A model generated the notes under the pieces. The model made no database searches and was not told the DNA's origin. It saw only the letters and a list, made by a program, of their open reading frames with translations. From positions 29,212,215 to 29,276,214 of the forward strand of contig BTRK01000003.1 in assembly GCA_036245805.1 (NCBI GenBank): DNA of 64,000 nucleotides. Direction: 5' to 3'. Origin of the DNA: Pristionchus mayeri. Lineage: Eukaryota; Nematoda; Chromadorea; Rhabditida; Neodiplogasteridae. The position numbers and the translations under genes are program-made. Shown here piece by piece: positions 19,631-31,312 of the stretch. The number at the start of each line of letters is the position of its first letter. The stretch's first letter is position 1.

Positions 19631-22600
19631 TCACTTGGCTGCAGGTGCTGCACCGGCTGCCGACGAGTTGCTGCCCATGAACATGCGCATCAGAGCGGCC
19701 GTGTTCGGGTTGATGAGCGAGGAGGCTGCTGCAGCCTGCTGCTGTTGCTGCTGCTGCATCAGAAGGGCCGAGATTAGCGGGTCCTGAACGGATACATACC
19801 GTAACTCAAGCAAATATAGCCAGTTATCGATAGATAGTGATCGCAAGCTACCGTACCATTGTGCTTCCGCTTCGCAGCTGCTGCAGTGCCGCGGGGTTGT
19901 TGAGGAAAGCAGACTGCGAGAGGACCGTCGCTAATCTCTCCAACTGCAAACCAATCGATAATCAATATACAGTAACTACAAACTATCAGATACTATCCCC
20001 GACATAACCAACAAAAGTAACCAATCAATACTCATGAGTACCGTACCTCGCAGTTCAGCTGAGATGGCAGACTGGTGGGCGGGGCTTGCGAGGCGGGTGG
20101 AGGGTAGGAGGGCGACTGGGTAGAGTTTCCTCCAGCAGAGGACATCGGGACGGAGGGAGGGAAGAGGGGTGAGGGAGCCGCGACGCTCGTCGCAGGCGCG
20201 TTGCTGCTGCGACCGCCGCCGTACGTCCCGAACGACTGCTGCTGATGTTGCTGTTGCTGCTGCCCGTTGCTGCGACTGCGGTTGCCGGAGCGGTCGGCAC
20301 CCGCTGCTGCACGGCCGCCTGCAGCCAGTGATCGCAGCTGTGACAGCGAGTCCTCGGCTGCTGCGGGCGTCGGAGGCGCCTGCTGTTGCAGCGCAGCCAG
20401 CTGCTGCATCTGACCTGCGGCAGCTGCGGCTGCAGCCGCTGCAGCAGGAGAGTGCTGCAGGGCGGGAGCGGGCCCGCTGCCTGATGCAGCTCCTGCAGCC
20501 GTCACTCCGAGTGGCATGGCGAGACGGGCGTTGAGGGCGAGTAGATGGTCTCTCCTCTTGGTCATACTCGACAGGGTGTCCTCCAGTCGACTGTTCTCCT
20601 TCTTCAGCTGATGCAGGCAAGAGAGCAGTTGGGCCACTGCAAAACAAAAATATTTAATTCATTGGTGCATATGTTTTCCCGCATAATTTATCTAACCTTA
20701 TAATCAGTAAAAATGAAAAAAAGTAAGAATGTTATCCAACACATGAACTGATAGCTTCCCCCTAGATTACAGTATTCCTCCTGGTAGGTCACTCACCGTC
20801 AAAGTGCGAGTTGCTGATGACGAAAGAGCTGCCCTGCTCCCACTGTCGCTCCAGCAGTTCCTCCATCGTGGCGGGCACGCCCTGCGGCACTCCACCGGCA
20901 GCGACGCCCCCACCGAGCAGCGAGGAGGAGGACGTAGACGGCAGACCCAGACCTGTAGGGTACGGTAATCACAATCGATCTTTCCCCGGTTGTAACTCTA
21001 ATAGGAGGAGATGAGCCAGTAGAGAGAAATCAAAAGATATACTAGAATCATATGGACATACGATAACAGATTGCAAGACCACCGTAACCAATCGATAATT
21101 GTTCACCTCCAGACATTCCGTTGAGTCCCATCGGATCCATCAGTGGTTTGTAGTCGCCGCCAATGTTCGCTGTAACATAACTATTTATCGATGGAATAAT
21201 TCAGAAAAATAACAAAAAAAAACATCTTTTGATCTGACTCATTTGCTCACAATCAATACATATCCTTATCAATCTGACAAAGATTTGCGTCATAAATTAG
21301 GAAAAAAGTAACTCACGTTTCACATCCACGTCCGTCCGTTGCTGCATCTGCTGTGCCTGTGCAGCTGCGGCCAGCAGCGAGTTCGCTCTCTGCGCGCCCA
21401 TCGCGTACGGCGACGGTTCGGGCTGTTGCAGGGCCGCAGCCTGCTGCTGCATGCTCCGAGCTGCGGCTGCCGCAGCTGCAGCAGCCGCTGCTGCTGCCTT
21501 GTCCACGCGCTCGCGCTGGAAGTCCGCCACCGTGTCCTGAATATGATTTTATAAAGTCACTTCTCGATGGGAGATCAATGTGATCTACCGTATACTCACC
21601 GAGACAAGCGGTTCGACGGCGTCGAGTAGTTCCCTCACTGAGCTCTTCGCATTCGTTCTCGCTCTCTTGCTCGCCTTCCCCTCGTGATCTCCTTTGGCTG
21701 CTCGCTTCGTCGATGCGTGAGTACTCACAGGGAAGGCTAAAGTAGATTATTGATTGATATCGTATACCGGCGAATCTACAGTACGCATTCTGCTACCGTA
21801 TGATCAGTTCCCGATAGACTACCGTACCTCCCAGTCCTGCTTTGGGCGTCACGAGTCCCGCAGCGATTGCTGCTCCCACTGGCACGCTGCCACTCACGCT
21901 CGGATGCACGTTCGGGTGGTTGTGCGTCGTCGTAGAGCCAACGCCTGAAGGAGAAAATCGATAATAACACATGCAAACAAATCAATCAATTTCTGGACAA
22001 TTGCTGTAGCGAACATAGAGGTTAATATTTTATAGAAATATCCGAAACTGAAATCAATGGTTAGACAATACTAAACGAAATCTTGTTCTCGTTTAGAAAA
22101 AAATTGCAGCACTTTCAGCACATAGTCTGCCTATCAAACTACTCCAGTATTGCGATCGCTCCTCCACTCACTCGTGTTCAGTGCCGACAGCATCGAAGAG
22201 TTTGCAGCAGCTGCAGCTGCCGCAGCCATCAACTGCGACGTCGACTGGAGGTGCGGAGAGGGAGAGGCGCCGCCGTTGTGACCATTCAAGGCGCCTGCGA
22301 AGAGAAATGTCAATTCTCGATAGGCTAATACCAATAATCGAATGCACATTAAATCATTATGCAATCAATCATGCTTATTCTACCGTACCTTTCGTGTTTG
22401 GCGTAAATCCTCCGCCGCCAGAAGACGTGCTCAGGGGCGAGGCAGCGTCGGCTAATCGATTGTGGTTCGTTAGATGGTGGGAACCGTTGAATAGACCGGA
22501 GTTGGGCGCCGGTGAAGCACCTCGGCCTCCTGGAAAAGGTATGTTAAAGAGAGTTCAATCGAAGATCAACATATTTTTAGTTATGGAAATAAATATGTTT

Positions 22601-25600
22601 ACAGTACCCCCAAGGGTCGTCGCTGAGCCACCCATCGGAATCGAGGACTGGGGCGAGCCCGATAATCCATTGCCCGTACCAGATGAGGTCGAGGGACCGG
22701 GCAGGGAACTGGCTCCGTGACCATTGAGATGCGTCGACTCCTGATGGCAAGAAGTAGGTCACAGTTTTAAGAGATATCCACATGATTAACGAGATTGCAA
22801 GAAGGACAACCCGATTTTTCTGTGTTAGAATGAAAGCAAAAATGAATGCTCATGTTATCGATTACCTTAAGGGGCGGGGTGGCGTTATCCTGGGCGAGAC
22901 TGCTCCTCGAAGACGACGTCAACGGCGGCGAGAAGGTCGTGCTGCCGGTGCCTGCTGCTGCTGCAGCCAGTAGGTCGGACGTGCTGCCGCTGCTACCCGC
23001 AGAAGCGACTGCTGCCGAGCCGAGCGACCCGAGTGAAGGCTCGGATCTGCAAAAAGCAGTTATTAAATTATAATATTAAATGGTGCTGGATATAATATTT
23101 CATTGATACAATCACAGAAAAAGCGCAAAAGTTAGTGGCTCAGACATCCAAGGAAGTATAGACCACATGCGAGGATTCGGTCGAATCTGCGAGTATGGAA
23201 ACATCATCATCGCCAGAGAAAGCGCGCGGCAAGAGACTTTGCACTGGGCGGGTGTCGAACCAACAACCAAACGATTGGGAGGCCGACGCGCTAGCCACTA
23301 TACCATGGCCGATGTTGCACTGCTCCCTCCAAAGCGCGTACATCTAGCTGTCCCCTCCACTCTCCCCTATCATTATTAGATACGCAGCCAGAAGGGATGC
23401 CGCGCAATCTCTCCTTCTCATCTAAACAGAGTATTCACTAATCTCTTCCCTCCATCACTTCCATCACAAAAAGTAACGAGCTGGCTGCGCATCTCTAATG
23501 ACGCGTCTAAATACCCTGTCCTACTTCCATCCTCCTCCCTTCCTGCTTCCCTACCGTACCATCTAAATCAACCGTAACCCCTACCGTACCTCAACTGGTC
23601 AATCATCATCTTCTCTCCGTTCTCATCGGCAGCGTGCCGCTTCGGAGTGCTGGCCGAGGATGATGTCACTTCGCCGTACCTGAAGAAAAATAGTTGATAA
23701 TTCAGAAATATTATTATTGTTGTTATTATTCCACACGATGTTTCGCTTTCTCTTACGAGTGTTCTAAATCTACAGAGTCCTAGACTGCCGTACCTTCCCA
23801 CTCCTCCTCCGTTGCTGTGGTGGTGGTTGCTGTCGCGCACCGAGTTCGACAGGCTACCGTACGACGATGAGGAGTACTGTAATCGAGTCCATAATATTCG
23901 ATACAGTAACCTGATACCGTACAGGGGAAAATTGCATTGCTACCGTACCTTGCTCTTGTGTTTCCGGTCGCCGGAAGATCGATGACTGCTGTGGTTGTCG
24001 ATCGTCTTCTCGATCGATCTGACAAACAAAATATTCAAATTATTCAAACAGAGCATAACAAAAATATTACAAATAAAATCAATAATAGAAATACGAACCG
24101 ATCAATCGATGAGAGGGAGGAAGTCGAGTTGGAAAACGGCCGCGGCTTGCACGGCGGCACCACTTTGATCGACGGATCTTGCGCCTTCGAAAAATCGATA
24201 ATTAGAACCCAACCAATCGATATTCAATGTTTTACACGATTCTGACATTATATATATTTAATTTCAATAAATCTATAAATTCAATCGATATCCCCTTCCT
24301 ACTGTAGATCCCTCATGCACTTTCGCGTAAGTTCTGCGATTTGTTCGCTGAAGAGAGGAGGAAATGCGATCGGAAAGAGCAAGGGAGGAAGAGATCATGC
24401 GGAATGGAGAGAGTGCCAAACGGGCAGAGTGGGACAAGAATTCGGAGCGAATCCTTCTCTCTTTTTTCCCGATTTGCTCCTCTGCGTCTCTGCCCTCTAT
24501 TCCCTCTCTTCTCCTCTTGTGACCTCCCTTCTCCAACTCTTCCCATCACAGATTTCGATCGCCCTGTGTATTCTCTGCTTCTCTCCCTACTCTCCTCGAT
24601 TACCGTGCTCTCTCACTCCAATCTTCTCTCTCCGCTCTTTCCTCTAGTTTTTACGACGGATCGCTACCTGGCTCTCGGCGCTCTCCCCGATTTCCGTACT
24701 CTCTCATTCGCTCTGCTTCTCTACCAATCTCTCCTGCTCTCGTTCTCTCTCTCCGCTCAACAACTATTGTGTGTGCGATTGGCCGCGAGTCAACTGGTGA
24801 TGGAGCGAGCGGGATGAGAGAGTGCGCCAAATCGAGAGTGCTGACAGAGAGGCAGAGGACGAGATGGGTGAGGGAAGGGAGGTGGTAGATCAAGGATCTG
24901 ACTCATCATCTACTACTCCCTGCACAACAATGGTGAGAGCAAAGATGAGTGTTCGACTAGGGCGAGAGACTGGGCAACATGTAGAGAACGAGATAGATGT
25001 TATTGGTTCCTCCTCTGGCATACACACATGGCAGAGAATAGCGACTACGCCAATCCCTTCCTGGGGAGGGATGACGAGGGAAGAACGGTGCTCTCTTTCT
25101 CGAGAAGAGAAGCCACCAAGATAGTAAAGCGAACGATTCATGCGCTTTCCATGCAAGCTCCGCAATGTTGCTCGCAAACGAAAAACAAGGCGCATCCTTC
25201 GCACCTCGACAGGTTCTCGCAGTGGAAGGACAGCCAAAATATGGAAGATACTTATCGAAAAGTATTGCCAAGTGCCAAAGATCAAAGAACAGTAGAGGAC
25301 AATTACAAAGCTCATGCGCACACTCGACAAAAGGAGTAATAGCAGAGTCCGGGATGAATTACCTCCCTTTCGCTCATTCATCGTCCCTCTCTCTCTTCCC
25401 CGGTGCCTCCCTACCTCTTCCACCTGTCTCTTTCTCCCTGCTCTCTCTCCATTTCGCCTACTCTCTCGTTCTGCGACATTCGGAGTCTCAAACTCGCCCC
25501 ACACATGAAAGGGCCATGGAAACGAGAGGAGAGACCCGCGTACCTTCCGATTGAACCGGGAGAGAAATGAGAGTGAAGTATGAAGTACACAAAGAATATG

Positions 25601-28600
25601 TGGGAAAGATCAGAGATCAGGAAACAAGGCATGGCATAGGATACGCACATACGTTGTATGAGATAGACACGTGCAATGCGATTCGCTCAAAGTGCATTCG
25701 CATTCGGATTGATAATAGATCCAGTGGCTACAAATCATCCAACAATTTCGAGTCCTATCATGTCAAATAACGAGCAAATATCACAGATCAACGATCAAAC
25801 AACGAATCGAAAGTTCTCGCGAGTGCTAGTGCTTCTCGCTATCTTAGACACCCTTTCTACTGGCAGAGTGAACGGAAAGAGAGAGCAGCGCGTCAGTTGG
25901 GCAGACGACGGAGAGAGATCAGGGGGAATCGAGAGTGCGACGAGGGGATCGTCCCTGTGAGAGTGTGTGCAAACAGTGCAGTGGCACCGTGGATGGACGA
26001 GAGACAATGGCAGATGGAGAGAGTGGCCAGAGAGACAGAGGAAAGAGGGAAGGGAGAGGAACCGAAAGCACCTTCCTTCCCTTCCGACTGTACTAGCCAA
26101 CCAGCAAGCAACCCGGTTTGGGCACTGTGGTAGGAAGGATAGAAGAGAGGAGAGGGGAGAGGGAAGGAGGAGTGGTAGAGGTAGCCTCAGGCATCACAAC
26201 CTTCCCTCTGCTTCTCTAGCTGCTCTCTTCCCTCACCACACTATCTCGTCCTCGTCTACCCTACATACTCCTTTGAGTAGAGCGACGCAATGGTCTCCTT
26301 TCTCTTTCTCTACACTTCCCGACAACTTCAGGATATCATACAACGACTAGAGAGCGTGGAAACTCGAGATAGTCAAACGACTACTCTCCTAAAGAAGAAG
26401 CAGGGAAGGGAGAAAACAGAGGCGGCATCTATCATCATCCTCATACCCCTTTCCCTTCTTTCCCCTCCAAGTTTCTTGCTCCTCCTCTCTCCGTCTCTTC
26501 GTGTGGTTACTATACTCCAGACAATGTTGGTCGAGAGCGGCCTGAGCGGAATAATGCCAAGGAGGAGAGAGCAGGGCGAATTGAGAGGGTGCTAGAGGGC
26601 GGTGAGAGAGTGCATGGAAGCGAGAGATCACCAGTCGATAGAATATGGATGCAACGTGTGCGATTCGACTCTCATCCATTTCTAAGCGCCTTCCTTCTCC
26701 TTCAACTCTCTCTCTCCCTCCTAGAGAGAGAGGCAGTCCCTTCCTCACTTCATCAGACCTCCTTCCCTTCACCTACTGCCCTCTCATTCTCCCTCTCTCT
26801 CTACGAGGACCAGAGAGCAGCGAGGTAGCACACGGAATAGAGAGTCCGCGAGGACAACACATGCGCCCGCTTCTACTTCTCCTCAAGAGACAATGCAGTC
26901 ATCTGACCCCATTCCCCCTTACTCTCCGCCTCTCCATTCGCGCTGCTCTTTCGTCTTTCCTCTGCTTCTCTGAGTTCTCCCAACTCATCATGCTCTCTCC
27001 ACCTCTCTTTATCCAGTTTCATTCCACTTTTTCACGTGTGATTAGGGACAGATGGAGACCGGCGAGGGCGAGAGAGCGTGCGAGAGGAGGAGAGCGGCGA
27101 GAGAGGCAGACGGACCATGAATCAGCCTCCGCTCCTTCCAGTGTATACCCAGCACTCGCTCGATGACGAGAGAGAAGGAGGAAGCGAGAGGATGGCAGAG
27201 AAGAAGAGAACGTCGAGAAACCACAGGGAAGGAGGAGAGCGGCTGGTGAATAGTGTGACCTTCTCTCCGTCCCCTCTCTGTCTAGTGCTCTCTCCATTCC
27301 GCATGTTCTATCGTCCTCCTTCTTCTATTCATCTACAACTACCCTCATTCAATGTGTGCGTGTCGGGATGGTCTGACATTGACGGGTCTAGAGAGAGAGT
27401 GTGAGAGAAGGGATAGACAAGTTAGAGAGTGAGCGAATAGAAGAGGCCGTCTGAGCAATCACGTGACAAATCGGATTTGTGTTGCTTTCATAACTAGCAT
27501 GACTCTGATATTATTCGTTACATTCTACATGTCTCATCGCTTCTCCGTTACTTCATTCCATTCTCAAGAGGGAATGGCACCCTGGGAGTTATAGAATACG
27601 CAAGAAGAAGAGAGCGCAGAGAACGATACAGCAGACATGCTCATCAACACCTTTCCAGTGCTCAGTGATTCGTAAGGAATGGAGATGAGAGCGCGTGGCG
27701 AATCGACAGATTGCTAGTCCCCACTCCATGGCATTCCCTATCCACACGTTCTCTTGTTAGAGGGAGCGATAGATCACGTGCTATTGAGAGTCCTCCTGTT
27801 ACTCCCATTCACGCTACGATGAGCGACAGAAGTGGATGTATAAATTGGGCTCGGCGAGGGCGCCAGACGAGCAGAGTAGCGACTGGAGGATTCGCAACTG
27901 GTATTCTCCCTTGTCGCGTGGTTCCCTCTGCGTCTCTGCCCCCTCTCCACTCCTGATAACCAAAAGGGCAAAGAACGACTGCATCGATTCGGTCGATGGA
28001 TCGTTCTGTCCGTGACACAAAAAGAGCTTCGCTTCCCTCTCGCGAGAGAGGGAGGGAGAGAGAGAGAGAGAGAGAGAGACGCAGGGATAAATGCGAAATG
28101 GAGAGCAGAAAGGGATACCCGCGCACAGTCGAAATGCACACAGAGTTGATTGCGCGTCTGGGTGAAGAGAGGAGAAAAGAGCGGTAGTTCACCCGGTGAC
28201 TCATCAAAGCGATCGGAGAGCATAGTAAAACAACCTATGCTACTGTAACTCGAGCTACCGTAATAAAGTCAGTTCCCGATAGCTGGTCGACGTGTGTCTA
28301 CTGTGCCCGCACTCACCGCTTTCTTTAGATGGTGTGCGCAGTATCCGCAGTACTTGACGTTCTTCGACGCTCCGCCCTCCTCGCACAGCAGACCGCGTCG
28401 CTGCGCGCAAGTTACGTGGAATGACTGCAAGAGGATTACGGCATTGTGATGTGCAGATAGTAAGTACGGTATAGGGAAGATAGTGTAAAAAAGTTAAAAG
28501 AACATCGAAGCTTAGAAGTGGAATTGATGAATTTGTTAATCTTAAAACATATGTTGAGGCTCTAGATAGAAAAAAATAGATATGGAGCGCGGCCTATGCA

Positions 28601-31312
28601 GGATATCACCTCATCTTCATCAAAGTACTAACACCAGATCTTATGAATAATTATAACTGTAATTCGTCTAAAATTGAAAAGCCCCAAGCATATTTCACAA
28701 ATATTAGAAGCGCAACTTTATCTGATCAAATTTTGGAGTAAAGAACCAGTTGATGCCTTTGGAAAACATAAATTTTTAACAATGGAGAGTGAGATAGAAA
28801 AATCGAATATCAGAGATGGCCTCTCACCTTCTTGCAGCCGGGTCGATTGCAGTTCATGCAGGCGCCGACTTTGGCAGAGCGAGGCGCACTCTCGTCCTCG
28901 CACAAGTAGCAGACTCGATCGAACCTAAGAAGGAGAAGAATAATTTTCAAATTTTGCTACATTATTTTAAGCCTCAACTATACATGATCAAAAAAGGAGT
29001 TATTTGGCTTTTAATAACATTCCATTCGGGAACGATTTTACTCCCAACTCAGTCAATCATTTATAATACTTTTTATATGCCATCCGGCCAATCGTAATTG
29101 GTAAATCAATTCGATTGAGATATTCAGTTAATTCGGAAACCTAAAGCCAACACCCACACTTTCTATAAAATTCTCACTGAACATGCGCCAATCCGAAAAT
29201 AAGAAAGCTATTGGTAACGTTGCTCACCGATCCTGCGGTACGTCGTCGAGTATCACGGGGTCCATTGAGTGCACGTCGCCGAATTTGACCTCGGGGATGT
29301 ACAGCGCGCAGATGACGTGAGCCCACGCTGCAAGAATCAATAGATAATCAAGGACTACGATGGCCAAAAAATCATCCATAATTTTGATTTCGCATAAGGA
29401 AAATAATGTTTGTTCCACATAATTTAACAACATTATTCAAAAATTGCCAATTCTCGATAGCTCTCTGTAGTGTATCCATCGTAGTAGCACTCACAATTCT
29501 TGTTGGTCCTCTTGAGGGCGCCGTATCCGAAGGGGCAGAGATCGCAGCGAGGATACGACGTAGAGGGCGTCGTTGAGGTGACGCCGTTGTGGTGGTCGGA
29601 GACTGCAGAGATCAAAGATCAGCATGGAATAGAGATAAACTGCGTGATATTGGAAGATTAATTTGAATAATTAGGATGCAGTTCATCGAATTAGAGTTTC
29701 GATCTTCGATCATTGATCGCATTTTAAATTGAATGAATAGTTTCTTGAAACAAACGAAAATAACACTATCACGACCACTTCTATTCTATTATCGATTAAC
29801 ATATTGAGTTCCTGCAACCGTACCTCCGTTCGTCTTTGGAGCTCCGACGGTGCTGGCGCCGTTCTGTGCGACATGGCACTTGGCACACAGCCACTCGCCC
29901 TCCGGCACCTCCAGGATACCGTAGCATCCTGAATATTGATTGATGATCGACTGATACATCATTTCTAGACTCCCGTGAGGAGGTAATACATTAACTTGCT
30001 CAATATTAAAAGATAGTGGCAAAGAAAACTACGAAAACAGTTTTTTACAATTAAAATAAAATAAAATACTCACCTTGATGCACGGCGACCTCGCAGTCGG
30101 GCCCGTCACAGTACACGAGCGGATTGCCTGCAGAAATCAATCGATAGTTTCTCCTTACAGTACAGCTTCAACACAACACCATGAATTTTCGCAAGTAAGT
30201 TGGGCTTGCATAGCTCGTGCCCCATTTCTCCTGGCCTAATTTGGACTAGGATTGAGACTTAGGGGACGTATAGAGGTGAAAACGAGAGATGTTGCGGACT
30301 AAATTGAGCTATTCAAAATCAACTACTGATTGAGAAAGTTGACCAATCATGGAGAAGTGAGTGTACTCTACGGGTAACGTCTAGTATACGTTAACTATCA
30401 TCGTAAATCGATACTCTACACAAACTGCTCTTACATCAACATTGTTCTGTGATAATATGATCCAATCGATAATCCACCGTACCCGTCCATCCGTTCTCGT
30501 CGGAGCAGACGCAGCAGCCGCCCAGCATCTCCTTCATCGTGGACGACGACGAGCCAGAAGGAGGCAACGATGACGTCAACGATGAGGAGGCGGAGGGGAA
30601 CGGAAGGGCTAGAAAAAGGGAGGGATCCAGAATTGAATGATCGGAGTTTCGACTACCGCACATTTATCCAGCAGAATCACACTTCTACTTCACATTTAAA
30701 ATGATAAAAATGTTGACTACAGCTACTATATCCCTCCCAGAATCAACAGGGGCATAGGAATACACAAAAGGCAACGTATTAATTATTAGACAACGCAAGA
30801 CTCACGCTGCTTGGCAATCAGCAGTGCAGCAGCTGCTGCTGCTGCAGCGGCCGCAGCTGCAGCCGAGGGCTGCGAGGAGGCTGCTGCAGGGAAGGGCGAG
30901 GCTACCGGAGAGGGACTGGGAGAGAGCGAGTAGGAGACGAGCGAGTGGATGCGGTCTGATCAAACGCATTCTCATTCAACGTACGGCCATCAAAGGTAAT
31001 ATTAAATGTTAATAATATTAATAACAATAATACAATAATAATTAATTAATTAGTTACCCTTCTTATCTGCTCCGTTGAGCGGGTGCACGAGGGTGGACGA
31101 CGTCTTGGATCGAATCTACGAATGTGAGATTTAGACCCATGACATTTGCTCATTTAGTAAATCAATAGAAAATAAATATTACACATCGGTCTGATTATTC
31201 CAGTAAAATTTAAAAAATATAATAGTAAAAAATACTAATTTATACAAATAAGTGATACTGACCTGTGCCGCCTGCAGTGGACGACTCTTGCGAGCGAATC
31301 GATTGATGGGAT
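19631..31312 (-). CDS. zfp-1: AF10/AF17-type PHD-zinc finger protein, ZFP-1 orthologue
   Basis: Chromatin reader and DOT1L partner. Exons 5' to 3': 31312-31263, 31115-31058, 30955-30806, 30608-30483, 30127-30074, 29928-29824, 29602-29495, 29327-29228, 28924-28828, 28424-28317, 24184-24099, 24018-23949, 23876-23794, 23679-23590, 23046-22866, 22740-22608, 22529-22389, 22294-22172, 21944-21828, 21736-21600, 21536-21317, 21169-21107, 20952-20797, 20636-20047, 19943-19857, 19783-19631. All 25 junctions keep phase. From the Met at 30537 the protein is 1018 residues. PHD1 is residues 8-53 ([32 protein letters not shown]), then a knuckle (RCDLCPFGYGALK) and an extended PHD (WAHVICALYIPEV to YCGYCAHH). 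The middle is Ser/Ala/Gln-rich. Near 720 is the octapeptide EELLERQW, followed by a leucine zipper (about 742-790), the DOT1L-binding module. Three upstream exons add a frame-compatible, poly-Ala N-terminal extension without a Met, so the true first exon lies further upstream and is not found. Confidence 0.93.
23239..23322 (-). mobile_element. tRNA-derived insertion (SINE-like or retro-tRNA) with 8-bp target duplication
   Basis: Between direct repeats TTGCACTG (23239-23246 and 23315-23322) lies a 68-bp minus-strand sequence. It has a tRNA-like A box (TATAGTGGCTAGCGCG) and a perfect B box (GGTTCGACACC). Acceptor and anticodon stems do not pair properly, so it is not a functional tRNA. It lies inside a zfp-1 intron, on the same strand as the gene. 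Confidence 0.65.
24185..28316. other. 4.1-kb strand-skewed intron of zfp-1
   Basis: The intron separates the last PHD exon from the first exon of the unstructured half. Blocks of almost pure purine alternate with almost pure pyrimidine, and the motif GAGAGAGTGC or its relatives recur (for example near 24406, 24817 and 26607). A (GA)n run lies at 28055-28078. Many ORFs occur because of the skew, but none has splice or domain support. An internal promoter could sit here. Confidence 0.6.

Noticed and set aside
23247..23314. Functional tRNA gene
   Set aside because: A and B boxes are good, but acceptor and anticodon stems do not pair, and target-site duplications mark it as an insertion.
24273..28223. 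Numerous long ORFs on both strands
   Set aside because: They result from purine/pyrimidine skew, with low-complexity Ser/Leu or Arg/Glu composition and no splice sites or domains. They lie within an intron whose flanking exons join in phase.
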